Positions 32,783-43,504 of a stretch of 64,000 bases of DNA are shown piece by piece; position 1 is the first letter of the stretch, and the number at the start of each line of letters is the position of its first letter. The position numbers and the translations under genes were made by a program. The notes beneath the pieces were generated by a model. It was not told the origin of the DNA and made no database searches. It saw nothing but the letters and a program-made list of their open reading frames with translations. The stretch lies in the NCBI GenBank assembly GCA_920105625.2, contig OV050030.1, positions 80,999,400-81,063,399 on the forward strand, given 5' to 3'. This stretch comes from Clusia tigrina. Taxonomy: Eukaryota > Arthropoda > Insecta > Diptera > Clusiidae.

Positions 32783-33457
32783 TCACTTAGACGTTACAAT
32801 CTTAACTGAACTTGAACAAAATATGGCAGTGTCGTCAACAAAATTACAGATTTTTGTATTTTCATCTGTCGGTATATCTTCTGTAAACAAAACATACACG
32901 ACAGGCCAGAGAAAACTACCTTGGGGTAGACCAGATTCGATGTGGTAGGTAATCGATGTGGATTCGTTGCACTTCAGTAAATATTTTCTGTCTGTCATGT
33001 ACGATTCAAGGGTTGTGTGGAATTCCGCAGAAGCTTTTGTTTCAACTTGTACATGAGTCCGTCGTGCGAAACCGTATGGAATGCCTGAGCTACGTCTAAG
33101 AATATGACAGAACAGAACTCCTTAGACTCAAAGGTATTGCGTATTTCGTTGGTGATTCGGTGCACTTGCTCAATTGTTCCATGTTTTCTCCGAAAGCCAA
33201 ATTTGTGACTTGGTGTCAAGTTGTCAACATGCGACTACATCTTTTTCACAAATAATAGATATTTCCAAGAGCTTGAAAAGTACAACAGACAATAGGCTGA
33301 TAGGTCTGTATGAAGGAGAATATGTGGGTTCTTTACTCCTGCAGATCATTTTTATAACTGACAATTTCCCAATATTTGGGAAATATTCTACCCGAAGAAC
33401 TGCGTTGAACAAGTTTAGAACTAGCCTGATTCCGCATTTTGGGATTTGAGTTATCAC
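32783..33457 (-). pseudogene. Jockey reverse transcriptase
   Basis: Three pieces in order: 33,224-33,457 (SPSYRPISLLSVVLFKLLE), 32,995-33,219 (HKFGFRRKHGTIEQVHRI; FCSVIFLDVAQAFHTVSHDG) and 32,783-32,998 (TYHIESGLPQGSFLWPVVYV; TKICNFVDDTAIFCSSS). The catalytic box reads FVDD, where Jockey normally has F/Y-A-DD. The first catalytic Asp is kept (FLDVAQAF). Frames change at about 33,220 and 32,996. RT ends shortly after the catalytic box. Confidence 0.85.
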
Positions 33458-33744
33458 CTCAAACGTTATCGCAGCTAGGGATCTTGCTCGCTTTACAGTT
33501 CGTTTTTATAGCAAGAGCCAATCTTTTAAAACTGAACTTTACTTGATAGTAAGTCTTATGAACTTTAAGGTGGCAAACAAAGAGAGTGGTTTCACCTGGA
33601 TGAAACTGGAGATTATTTACCTTGAGCTATCACCTCTAACGTTATCGCAGCTAGGAATCTTGCTCGCTTTACAGTTCCTTTTTATAGCAAGAGCCAATCC
33701 TTTAAAACTGAACTTTACTTGATAGTGAGTCTTATGAACTTCAA
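33447..33744. repeat. 175-bp-spaced direct duplication with 55-bp filler
   Basis: 33,447-33,567 and 33,622-33,744 are direct repeats with few differences (both contain ATCGCAGCTAGG and CTTGCTCGCTTTACAGTTC). Between them, 33,568-33,622 matches 30,546-30,600 of the neighbouring R1/LOA element at 52 of 55 positions in the same orientation. Confidence 0.8.
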
Positions 33745-34325
33745 GATTTACAGTTTTTTTTTTTTGTGGATCTCCATGATTTACAGTTGCGAAGTTGTTT
33801 GAAGGTGGATTTGGATTAAACACATCTTTGTTGGGGTTCGCAAATATATTTGCTTTTTCAGCATCGATTCTAGCCCATTTCCCATTTTCATTTCTAAGCG
33901 GTGGATTATGTTCCTGCGGACATTTGACGAATTTAATCTTTTCCACAAAGAGTAGTCCTTGCCTAGAGTCAGTTTACTGTGAAAACTTATGTTCCTCTGA
34001 TTTGTGTTAAAATTATGTTCCTCTGATTTCTAAGGGCTTCTCCTAGATGTTGATCGGATTCGGCAAGTTTTTGCTTTAACATGGGTGATCCAGCCCTCTG
34101 CCACTTCTTCCTAACACGTCTCTTCTCTCTTGCCAGCACATCAATATCTCCGGAAGTGACAGTTCTTTTAGTGCACGAAGATGATTTAGTTGCAGCAGTT
34201 GCATTCACAGCTGCAGAGACCAGTAGTGCGCTAAGTTCGTCAACAAGGAAGTCTATATCCTCTGCTGTTTTTAACAGTGGATCAGTCTTTAGATGACTGC
34301 TAATGTATTGATGAATTTTAGCCAA
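33617..34325 (-). pseudogene. Jockey ORF2 linker between endonuclease and RT
   Basis: Two open pieces: 33,987-34,325 (EDIDFLVDELSALLVSA; VLAREKRRVRKKWQRAGSP) and 33,617-33,946 (NPPLRNENGKWARIDAEKAN then IFANPNKDVFNPNP). Both match the Jockey region just upstream of RT. A frameshift lies near 33,960. The 3' part overlaps a 175-bp duplication described separately. Confidence 0.75.
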
Positions 34326-34339
34326 CTTTTTTGCAGTTT

Positions 34340-34722
34340 CTTATTTTCGTTGGATGTGCATTTCGCATGGGATGTTTCTGCAAGTTAATTATAATTCTTC
34401 CACAGAGATGTAGTGTCGGTCAATATTTCTAGTGACGCCAAAATCGATTAGGGCTGGAACTTTGCTAGAATCAGATGGCTATTAGGTGGATTTGCTAGTA
34501 GATATAGAATACAGTTTATTTTTCGTATTGATTATAGCAGAATACAGCTGCCTTCCTTTTGGGTTTATAAGCCGAGAGCTCTAAAGCATATGCTTGGCAT
34601 TAAAGTCTCCTGCTGCCAAAAATTTTGAGCCTAGGGTGTTGAAAAAATCAAGAAATTGACCTTCAGCCATGCTGTATCTTTGAGGGCAATACACTGCGCT
34701 TATTATAATTTCATCACCCGAG
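34340..34722 (-). pseudogene. Jockey endonuclease, C-terminal piece
   Basis: Starts beside the Transib target site with CSGDEIIISAVYCPQ, then FLDFFNTLGSKFLAAGDFNA and SSRLINPKGRQLYSAI. It carries the catalytic GDFNAKH motif at about 34,590-34,615. The usual WGSRL reads WSSRL or is interrupted by a stop. Further decay follows towards 34,340. Confidence 0.75.
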
Positions 34723-34727
34723 CATTG

Positions 34728-37162
34728 CACTATGGGGCCAATGATCAGTTTTTGAGGCAATAAATCACAGGAAACAGCTAGACCTTTTAAATTTCGTACA
34801 GATGATTATAATGAGTTTTTAAGTCTTCAGGAAAAAATTTAAGCCATAATTGTTCGAGATTTAGCGATAATTGTTCGAGATAACATATATTTAGCAACTA
34901 ACTTTAAATCACAAAATAATCCATATTAGTACATTTCAGAAAATTATATAAAAAACTAATAAATTTCTTGCTGTGCGGGTGTTCACAACATACTATCATT
35001 ATCAGCAAATGGCTTTTGAATTGAATGACTACATTTTGCTAGAGATAACATTTATTCAATAATTTTAATCTTACTTCAAAAATCATCCAACGTTTCATCA
35101 ACTTCTAATTCTAAATCAAAGTGATATAGAATTTGTGTGTCCTCTTCACAATCAGAAACATCATCATTTTCAACGGAACCTGATGTAGTAGGCAATTGAA
35201 ATTCAGGAATCTTTAAAAGAGAAATAACTTCTCTTGGCAGCAGCAACCTTTTCTTTGCTGAATGGCGGTTTCTCACACTAATGCTAGATAATAACGAATC
35301 AGAAGAATCCATTGCTCAGTTAAACACATCCGTTATATTGTGTTCTCTGGAATCTTTTCGAGCATGCTCAATGCGGTCTTTTTTATAGAATTTGTTTCTA
35401 GTTTCAGAATCGTTCCAGCACATCCAATATATTTCGGCAGTTCCATAACAAAAAATCTTTAAGTTTTCGACACTTATTTCAAATTCACTGGAAATTGCAA
35501 TTAGTATGATATGCAAATGTTTGATAAGCTCGATATCAACGTTTGTTATAGATGCAAATAATTTCTGATTTGAAAATGCTTTTCGCGCGGTGTTGCCGTC
35601 ATTCGTTGACCACTGCCATTACTTTTCGGCTTATGGACATGAAGTCCCATTTTCTGCCAGAATTGTTCTTGAATTTCACTTTTTCTCTGTTGCATCAGTA
35701 CTTTATCCTCAGCACTTCGGATTTGCCATTTTTTTATATGAAGTCTATATGAAAGATTAAGAACAAATTCAAAACATCGAATCCAGGTATGTAATGGGCT
35801 TATAACATATTTTAATGAATTTAATTTCGGCTGAAACACCACTGAGCTTAAATCTCTTATCGACAAAAACTGCTTCAGATTTGCGCCACATATTGGACAT
35901 GACTGAGAAGACTTTGTTTCTGTTAGCACGTTCAGCACTTTCCCATCAATTAAAGTCATAATAAGTTCATACTTTCCGTTATGGTAAGTCCTTCAGGTCG
36001 ACATTGCAGCTTATATTCTTGAATTTTTTGGGATAAATGTCACAGTTGTGTGACTCCCTCATGTTAATATATTGTTGTTTTGTTAAATTATTATCAAAAT
36101 TACTAATGCTTCTGCAGGAGAGAGTGGTAATGGCTTTTTGTCATCAGAAGTTAGCAATTTTCTTGACCTTGATGGAGATGAAGCTGCTTCCCTTAAAACA
36201 AAACTCAAGTCATTTTTTTTTTATGCGTTAGCTGAAATTGAAGCTGCGTGAACCTATAAGTTGGTATCGTTACACTGTGTGGACGAAACTTCTGAAGCAA
36301 GTTTTCGTTTTTGCCATACACTTCCGTCGCTGTATCCAACAGAAGGACGGCCTTTTTTGTTAACACCATCAATTTTTGCTATTTTAAGCTCAGTCACATA
36401 AGATAACCATAGCCTTTCTTTTTTTTCGAACTGCTTCGCACACCTTTTGTTTTTGTTCCACTTTTGGTTAGCTTGTGCGCAAAAATTATTAATTTTCTTT
36501 TTAACTGTTATCATACAGTCTTCATTAACGTGTTTTTGAAATTTCGTAGAAATCCAGCTCATAACATTATTGGCATTTCGGTTATTTTCCAACCAAAATT
36601 TTACAATAGCATTTTAATGCAATCTAGAATCGGAAATATTGTAATTTAAGCAAATTCCTGCAGTTGATTTTATAAACACTTGAAAGTACATATTATTACC
36701 TTTCTACACATATACGTTTTTCCACCAATAAGCACCAATAAACAAAGTACTGCTCCAAGAAACATAGGGACGATTACCAAAACTGCATACAAGAGACAAC
36801 ACACTTTAACACACACAATTTTATACTTCAGCATCATTTTTATAAAATTTCTTAATAATATCTGAATTTACAGACCTGTAAGAGTATTTACCATTTTACA
36901 AAATTTGTATGAACTTAAAACTGTTTGTTAAACAATCATATGTTTTTATTTCTAATTTGGGCGCAAATGTCACAAAATGAAACACAACAAAGAACTTCAA
37001 CTTTAACAGCTTGGCTTTAAATCATGAGGTGCCACCTGACTCTAATATTTTATTTTTGTGTATTCCCAAATGTTAGTAAAAATAGCTGTCGTTACTTTTT
37101 GAAAAAAGTTCACTTCAAAAATTTACTTTTTGCCTCAAAAACCTGTCATTGGCCCGATAGTG
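34728..37162 (-). mobile_element. Transib DNA transposon with TIRs and 5-bp target duplication
   Basis: The left end begins CACTATGGGGCCAATGATCA at 34,728. The right end, read on the minus strand, begins CACTATCGGGCCAATGACAG at 37,162. Both continue into TTTTTGAGGCAA, so the TIRs match at most of their first 33 bases. CATTG flanks both sides (34,723-34,727 and 37,163-37,167), a perfect 5-bp target duplication as expected for Transib. The length is 2,435 bp. The interior carries transposase remnants on the minus strand. Bases 36,593-37,120 and 34,770-35,075 are non-coding. Confidence 0.93.
35076..36592 (-). pseudogene. Transib transposase, catalytic core deleted
   Basis: N-terminal piece 36,254-36,592 contains VMSWISTKFQKHVNED and NKKGRPSVGYSDGS, the Transib N-terminal pattern. 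C-terminal pieces 35,546-35,959 (MTLIDGKVLNVLTETKSSQS; CPICGANLKQF; SPLHTWIRCFEFVLNLSYRL; KMGLHVHKPKSNGSG) and 35,316-35,516 then 35,076-35,312 (SETRNKFYKKDRIEHARKDS; SLLKIPEFQLPTTSG) match the RAG1-like C-terminal half, including the CxxC and the Glu region. About 100 bp of broken frame at 35,960-36,253 replaces the section that should hold the two catalytic Asp residues, so the enzyme is dead. Confidence 0.85.
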
Positions 37163-37167
37163 CATTG

Positions 37168-37380
37168 TAGCTAGACTGATGTTGCTTGTATGTATTCTTC
37201 GGTTGCATGGTGTTTAAGATGATTTTCAACTAGAATTCCTGTTCCACCACGTGTTTTACCGTCTAGTCGATTTGTATTGTAAAATTGTATAGTCTGGTAG
37301 TTTAAAATAGTTGTTTGAGGTTCAATGGGTTCCAGATAGTAGTAGTATGTCAATTTTATTTGTTTGCAGAAAATTTAGAG
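37168..37380 (-). pseudogene. Jockey endonuclease, N-terminal piece
   Basis: Frames include FLQTNKIDILLLSGTH and KTRGGTGILVENHLKHHATE, ending EEYIQATSV plus a stop just before the Transib end at 37,162. The Jockey form of the metal-binding Glu (S-E-T-H) is Gly here (SGTH). The sequence continues on the far side of the Transib insertion at 34,722. Confidence 0.75.
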
Positions 37381-38007
37381 CTTCGTTTTCGGGTTCGCAA
37401 ACGACGTTGCCTCATTAACTTCGTTCAAGTCAACATTGCTCTCTTTACCAATGATCACCACGCATATGCCTCTATTATTTTTCAGTTGGTAAGCATAGAA
37501 TTTTTTATTCCTACCTTCAAAATGAGCAATAATTTTGCGAAAGCTGTTTGCAGTGGCTGCTCGGATCTTCGCCTCTTTTATGGCACCTTTAAGCATTGAG
37601 ACGATGTAGAAATCGCTACCTACTATACGCGCTAATTCAGCGACTGTCTTGTTTGTGCTCCGTTCTCGCAAATATATAGGTGGTGGTATAGATAGTTTGG
37701 CTGTGGTAGTGTCAGAACCAAATCTATTGTCACCCAGATGACTTTTTTGTTCTGTTTTATTTTGGGACTTAGTTTTCTATTTGATTCCACGAGAATGTAG
37801 CGGTCAAGGTCTGCCTGTATTGCCGGCGATAATGTTTTCACTGCAGCTTCATCAGTGTGTTAACTTTTGATTAAGAAGTTTTTTGCGTGTACTTACTCTG
37901 AGTGGAAGAGCTTTCAAAACATTTTGCTTATGCTGATGTTTAAGATAAGTGATTGCTTGTTGACATTTTGAGTAGCTTCAGGTGTTTTAGATGGGGAGGA
38001 CGGCATT
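37375..38007 (-). pseudogene. Jockey ORF1 (gag-like), frameshifted
   Basis: Begins MPSSPSKTPEATQNVN at about 38,007 and soon meets a stop. The next pieces are at 37,632-37,841 (LSPAIQADLDRYILVESNRK) and 37,375-37,671, where IIAHFEGRNKKFYAYQLKNN matches the PRE_C2HC-associated region of Jockey ORF1. The zinc knuckles that normally follow are missing, and the frame runs straight into ORF2 endonuclease sequence, so about the last third of ORF1 is deleted. ORF1 normally coats the element RNA. Confidence 0.7.
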
Positions 38008-38220
38008 GTGCACTCCACAACGAGTTTAATTGCACATGCGTCTTTATAGAAGCGTGTGTCTCAGCGAAGCCAACCACGTGAAGAGGCCCGCGAAACACCC
38101 AGTAGATCTATAATGTTTAAGCTGTCGCTGCACGTGTTCACTTCAGGTAGATAATGGAGTAAGCTTGAATCGCTCGCGTGCATGTTTTCGGAGCGCTGAT
38201 ATAAGAAAGCTTCGGGCAAC

Positions 38221-38369
38221 TGAACTTAAAATTAATTTGTTAGTTCTACTTATTACACTTATTTCTTTATTTCTTGATTTTCTTATTACTTATCTTCATT
38301 CGTCTTTGAATTTGTTATACAATGCAGAATATGTCGTTTGATCCGATTTGTTTCATGAACTAAAACTGA
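38221..38369. other. AT-rich spacer
   Basis: Nothing recognised between the Jockey 5' end and the tandem repeat. Confidence 0.3.
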
Positions 38370-38765
38370 AGGTTACTCAATGGAAAACTGAAAGTGAATT
38401 AATATGAACTTGTCAGTAAGGTTACTCAATGAAAAGCTGAAAGTGAACACATATGAACTTGTCATTTTGTGGGAATGAAAATTGGGAGTAAGATTTATTG
38501 TGAATTGAATAAAGGTTACTTTTTGGTTAATAGGGTTTCTTATGAAAAGGTGGATTTGAACACATAGGAACTTGTCATATTGTGGTAATGAAAAATGGGG
38601 TAAGATGTACTGCGTAATGAATAAAAAGTAATTATTGGTTAATAGGGTTTCTTATAAAAAAAAAGTTTATTGATTTGAACTAATATAAACATGTCATTTT
38701 GCGGGAATGAAAATTGCGAGAAGTTTTATCAAATCTTATATTGGAAGTAAGTTTGGGTATCGGTT
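38370..38765 (+). repeat. degenerate tandem repeat, period about 114-119 bp
   Basis: GAACTTGTCATTTTGTGGG-like sequence occurs at 38,455, 38,569 and 38,688, each followed by GGAATGAAAATT-like bases and TTGGTTAATAGGGTTTCTTAT. A shorter copy is at about 38,405. It is diverged and unrelated to the GC-rich satellite. Confidence 0.7.
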
Positions 38766-39649
38766 GCGGTACTGACGTAACTCACGTGCAATCGAATCAA
38801 TGTGGTTATCTGAAATTTTTTGTCTTGTATTTTTTGGAAGTATACCGAGAGTTAATAGCTAAAATTTTGCAAAAAATCGTTGTCTAGTGATAAGTGCATA
38901 TAAAAATTGTTTGACGCGATTGTTAAACACATTTTTTTATGTTTCTCCCCGTGATTTGTTGGAGTTTTGTCTCTACATCGGTTTATCCATACGGCAGAGC
39001 GTAAACTGCAGCGATCTCTGCTTGCATAGTGCCCAACTGACCAGTGGCTTGGTCTAAAATACCAGACCCCTGTGCAGCGAAGCTTAGTTAGGCCGAACAC
39101 TGCGGTTAAAGCGAATTATTTTCCAAGGTGAATATTAGTTTATTTATTTAAACTTAATTAATTTGCCTACGAGTCGTCATATGGGAGTTATCGCCTCACA
39201 ATCGGTTTATCTAAAAAATTTATAGGGCGTTGGAAAATATGTGTAGGTGTGCATTCCGCTCAGCTCAGCAAAGAAAGAGAGAGAGAGACTCCACTAAAAT
39301 TTCTTATTCAAAAAAACAAAAAAAAGTGTTGCCAGCGCGATACATTACATTTAATAGTTTTTACTTTTTCCTTCCAGACATAGAAAATAAATTACATAAT
39401 TATAATTTTGAATTTCAGCAAATATAAAAAGAATTAAGAATTAGAATTAATTAAAATTAAATAATAATAATATTAGCAATACCAGTAATAAAAAAAATCA
39501 TTGAACAATCAAAAATATTACGATAATAGTAAATAAATAAATAAGTTAATATTACAAATACAAAATAAAATCTCAGTAGTTGTATTTAGTCAATTAGTTA
39601 ACATCTATTCCCATAATATACCTTATAGCAATACCTGCTCTAAGCAGCC
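38766..39649. other. stretch without a recognised gene
   Basis: AT-rich. A minus-strand frame of 82 codons at 38,852-39,100 shows no recognised motif. 39,420-39,600 is almost pure A/T. Confidence 0.35.
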
Positions 39650-40560
39650 ATGGATTCTCCCAGTACACATAGGGAGATTGAAGAGGAAGCAGTTAGGAGT
39701 GAGACCACCAACCAGGGGTAGACGACATCCTCAGAAAATTATTTTAATAGATTCTCGAGGGTAGTTCGAACACCTCCTATGGTTCTAATGAGCGGAGGTA
39801 CTCGTAATATGGGGCTGACCTGATATTTGGAGCAAGTCAACGTAACTCCAGTCGCAGTTGCTCAGACAACAACACCAGTGCCCGGGGAGCAACAGGAAGA
39901 CTCTATCAAGGCATGTGCAATAGAGGGTCAACAAAGTATGTTTGCTAAACTTGGCATAAAAATTGGATTTGCTGACGGAGATGTTGCTGGGTAAGCGATC
40001 AATTCACCAGCCAATGAGAGATCTTGCTAGTACAATCAAGGAGATGTACAAACGGGTACACGAAGAGCAGGTAAGGCCGAACCACCAAAAGCTCCCAAAC
40101 ATAGCCGTTGCTTAAGCGCTTGGTAGGCGGTACCGCTAAGAGACTATAAAATAACGAAGACACAACGCCAACATCGAGGACAAAATCAGTACTATAGCCA
40201 AGGCGAGTGACCAGCTAAAAAAACCCAGGGGGCCCATCGATAAATCGGCACCAATCGAAATGCTGTGTCATGGGAAGTCGTCGGAAAGTGGCGCCCGGTG
40301 AGTAAAAGCGGGAACAAAATCGCAACGGAGCAACTGAAATGAGGAAAATGTCAGCTGAGGAAGAATGCTATACGGCCGGATGCTAAATTGATAGCAAAAA
40401 ACGGAGAGATGTCATATGCTGACATTTTAAAAACACTGAAGACAATGCTAGAACTGTAAGACCTTGGCAAAGCATCAACAAAATAAGGAAGACACCCAAA
40501 GAAGAATTGCTAATGGAGCTTAAAGGCGGGTAAGGTAAGCAATTTGGCAACCTTAAGCTG
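39650..40560 (+). pseudogene. R1-clade ORF1 (gag-like), heavily broken
   Basis: A candidate start at 39,650 reads MDSPSTHREIEEEAVRSE. Later pieces include MRDLASTIKEMYKRVHEEQ (about 40,010) and, near 40,375-40,530, NGEMSYADILKTLKTMLEL followed after a frameshift by KIRKTPKEELLMELKGG. The last motif, S/T-Y-A-D...L..LG..I..IR+T..GE.L.EL+, is typical of R1-clade ORF1 just ahead of the zinc knuckles. At least four stops or frame changes occur. No ORF2 follows; the Copia element begins at 40,748. Confidence 0.65.
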
Positions 40561-40747
40561 AGCGGATCCTCCAGAGCTCAGCAAATGTTAAAGCTCCTAC
40601 CACATATTTGAAATATTTATCGTGAAAGAATTTTAAGTAAATTTGCTTAAATTCGTGTACAATATCAAGCGACATAATGAATTTAACTTATGTAAGATGA
40701 ATAAAAAGTTTTAATAATGATAATGAAACGTTTTCGTTCTTTCCAGT

Positions 40748-40902
40748 TGTAGGTATATAGTACTAAAGTTAATATAAGCATAGGCAACCCAACTGTTGTC
40801 AAGATCTAACTTTTTGTTCTTACTTTGTCAAGTAATCATTCCTTTCTAATAAACCTGCTAAACTGAACGGTCGTGTTTTTGTTCATTGCGCTTATTCTGA
40901 CA
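40748..40902 (+). repeat. Copia A 5' LTR
   Basis: TGTAGGTATATAGTAC to CTTATTCTGACA. Counted by eye it differs from the 3' LTR at 9 of 155 positions (about 94 percent identity), without indels. Confidence 0.92.
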
Positions 40903-40999
40903 AAAGTTATGGGCCCAGATCAAAAACGCCAACAGCTAAACACGTGTTTCGGAAGTTTTTTGTAAAGTGTTCTAAAAATCGTTAGTCGAATTAAAATTA

Positions 41000-41791
41000 A
41001 AAGTGATTAATTCGTTTTCGCAAATCGAAAAATTGAACAGTGAAAATTATACATCTTAGTCGGTCCAGAAGCGAAATCTGTTAATAACACAGGATCAATG
41101 GGATGTCGTGGAAAACGCATGTCCAGCAACAGCAACGGCGGCTGAACAAATTGCGTGGGAAAAGGCGGACAAAAAGGCGCTAGCAACGATCACATTGTGT
41201 GTCAAGTCATCGGAGCTAATCCACATAAAAAGATATGCTTCCGCAATGGGCGCATGGGATACATTGAGCAATTTATATAAAACAAACGCACCAGTGCGCA
41301 AGGTAAGTTTGTTTAGAAAACTAGCTCGCTTTCGATTCAAAATCGTTGAAAAATGGGCTGAACAAATCAATGAGTTTAATACCCTTGCGGATGATCTAAA
41401 AGACATGGGATTCGACGTTCCAAAGGATCTACTCAGCATCTTGCTACTATGCAGTTTGCCGGAAGATATGGACAATTTTGTTGTGGCAATGGAGAGTCGC
41501 GACGTGCTACCAAATGTCGAGCAGTTGAAGGTCAAAATATTGGAAGTGCTGCAGCGACGAGATAAGCGGAAAGACGTCAGCGGAGAAAGCGTTATTGCAG
41601 CGAATCAGCTGAAGGTCAAGCAGGTCGACGTCACGGGGAAAAAGAGTTTTAAATCAGGTCGCAGTGACAGTAGAGATATGTCAGCGAGGCGAAATATAAA
41701 GTGCTATTCGTGCGGTAAGCGGGGACATATACGATCGGAATGCAGAACAAATGGAAACAGAACATCGTCTGTCTTATTAACCCTTACTAAC
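41000..41791 (+). pseudogene. Copia A gag
   Basis: A stop-bearing N-terminal stretch (IEKLNSENYTS, then TQDQWDVVENACPA) leads into an open frame from 41,108 containing AEQIAWEKADKKALATITLC, AWDTLSNLYKTNAPVRKVSL and LLCSLPEDMDNFVVAMESRD, the UBN2/gag-polypeptide fold of Copia. A CX2CX4HX4C knuckle (CYSCGKRGHIRSEC) is at about 41,701-41,742. The stop at 41,792 separates it from the protease frame. Gag forms the virus-like particle of the element. Confidence 0.88.
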
Positions 41792-41796
41792 TAGCT

Positions 41797-42126
41797 TTAT
41801 GTAAGCAGCGACCTATGGATACTCGATAGTCGCGAATCGTCGCATATGTGCCAAGAAAACAAGTTTTTTTCGTCGATTGAGAATCGCGCGCAGAAAGTAA
41901 TACTAGCTTGGGACGAAAGTGTGAATGCAATGGGTATAGGTAATGTGACTCTAAAATCAGTTACCTCTGACATTACATTGTGCAACGTGTTGTATGTGCC
42001 GAACTTACATTCTAATTTCTTGTCAGTGAGTAAAATAATCAGCAATGGTCATATGGTACAATTTCGCAAAGACGAAGCGGTGATTAAGACGCAGCATTAT
42101 AAATTAGTGTTCTCTAAAAAGTGGTA
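41797..42126 (+). pseudogene. Copia A protease with altered active site
   Basis: The frame reads LWILDSRESSHMCQ, where Copia proteases have D-S-G-A. Here Gly is Arg and Ala is Glu. It continues with NVLYVPNLHSNFLSVSKI, the conserved Copia segment after the protease core, then stops at 42,125 with a frameshift into integrase. Confidence 0.82.
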
Positions 42127-42137
42127 AAAATGAATAT

Positions 42138-42626
42138 TTGTATACCACGTTTACTAAAAAGCAAGAAATCGAACTGTGGCATCGCAGGTATGGGCATATA
42201 AATGTTACTGACTTGTACAAACTGTATAATAAAAATATGGTTCGTGGTTTAAATATGGACAATCCAAAAGATTTTCAATGTGTCACTTGTGCAGTTTGCA
42301 AAATTAGCACTAAGCCGTTTAGGTACTATCCCAATGCAAATACAACTAGTGCTCTAGAATTGGTCCACACCGACATTTGTGGTCCAATGCGCGTTTGCTC
42401 ACAAGGTGGTTCGAGATACTTCATCACCTTCATTGATGATTACTCGATGTATGTAGAAACTAAATTTTTGCAGCACAAATCGCACGCCTATGAAACATTC
42501 GTGGACTTAATAATGCGTGTGGAGGAGCAGACTGGACGCAAGCTGAAATGCTTAAGGAGCGACAACGGGTTGGAGAATGTAAACTCAAATTTCAATAATT
42601 TCTTCAAGCGATCAGAAGACAGTTAG
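42138..42626 (+). pseudogene. Copia A integrase, N-terminal and first part of core
   Basis: LWHRRYGHINVTDL with CAVCKISTKPF gives the HHCC zinc finger. The core has ALELVHTDICGPMRV (first catalytic Asp), FITFIDDYSMYVETKFL and KCLRSDNGLENVNSNF (second catalytic Asp). It ends at a stop at 42,624-42,626, about 15 residues past the second Asp. The region with the catalytic Glu is replaced by Gypsy sequence. Confidence 0.87.
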
Positions 42627-42983
42627 CTACACACTACGTAGAGAGCTAATTTTCGATAAATTCAAATCACTGACCTGTTTGGGTGATGCCAATGATGTCA
42701 ATAGATCGAAGAGTGGCGCACCGGCCAGCGTGAGAAAAGCCGCCTTTTTTCGTGTTTCATCTGTGACATCATTGGCCAGAAGATATAGTTTGAATCGCTC
42801 CATGTATGTTGTCCATTTTTCTGGAAGACCCAAACCGAAGGGTTCCAAACTGCCAACTCCAGCCATGACTATTAATTGAGTATAATTAGCACTCAAAGTT
42901 GGTTTTATTTCTTCAACTTTACTTTCACTATTCTTGATGGCGGCGGCGCTATTACTTGCTTGTTCGCCTAGATCGTCTGCCAT
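42627..42983 (-). pseudogene. Gypsy gag N-terminal fragment
   Basis: MADDLGEQASNSAAAIKNSE, then GVGSLEPFGLGLPEKWTTYM, ERFKLYLLANDVTDETRKKA and AFLTLAGAPLFDLLTSLASP. The order E-P-F...W..Y..R...Y..AN...D..KK+A.FLT..G...+.L+..L..P is typical of Ty3/Gypsy gag. It is cut at about 42,640 by the Copia junction. Confidence 0.8.
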
Positions 42984-43503
42984 GTGCGGTGTCTAACAAC
43001 ACAAACTGGCTGCTGTCAGTATGTATTTCCTAATCGTATGATTCTCGCCTCGTTACTGTCTCAACCAGACATAACGGCACTTCACTGTATGTATGTCGCT
43101 CGCTTCGCTGCGACGCCGACGTTTCTCTATTCTCTTTTGTCTTCTTTCTCGACAACTTGCGAATTCTTGTGCAAGTTTTGTTCTTTATTTCTTCTTGTAA
43201 TCGCGTATGTAATATAAGCAAATATATATACACACGATTCGACGCACGCAATTTAATGATTAATCGCTAATCCCATCCTCGTCGCCAGTATTAAATATGC
43301 GTGCGCTAATAACATTTAATATATATTAATGTTTATTGCCATATGAAGATGAACAGATAAATGTACAGTGAGAATATATATATGTATGTGTTGTATTGGT
43401 TATCGCTACGTAGCGCGATGTGTATTGCTTGACGTCCACTGATCGACTGACTGTGCAAACGATAGAGCGATGTACGGTAGCATACACAACAGCTTTATAA
43501 CAA
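42627..43503 (-). mobile_element. Gypsy fragment (LTR, primer-binding site, gag start) inside Copia A
   Basis: On the minus strand: an LTR-like stretch 43,503-43,288 beginning TGTTATAAAGCTG with AATAAACATT inside; a primer-binding-site-like TGGCGACGAGGATGGGA at 43,287-43,271; a leader; then gag from the Met at 42,983. Only the 5' end of the Gypsy element is present. It has replaced the Copia integrase C-terminus; Copia coding resumes at about 43,505. Confidence 0.75.
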
Positions 43504-43504
43504 A

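Larger units (their letters stand above)
32751..38220 (-). mobile_element. Jockey-clade non-LTR element, interrupted by Transib
   Basis: From about 38,220 downward on the minus strand: short 5' UTR, ORF1 (38,007-37,375), ORF2 endonuclease (37,380-37,168 and, after the Transib insertion, 34,722-about 34,340), linker (34,325-33,617) and RT (33,457-32,783). The 3' end is lost at about 32,751. Frames are broken in all parts. It is one of the best preserved layouts in the window. Confidence 0.85.

Noticed and set aside
38852..39100. 82-codon minus-strand frame as a possible small host gene
   Set aside because: No recognised motif, no splice or promoter context that can be supported, and low-complexity flanks.
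40640..40747. AATAAA and coding-like end before Copia A as a host gene terminator
   Set aside because: No upstream coding frame other than broken R1 ORF1; a chance hexamer in AT-rich DNA is likely.
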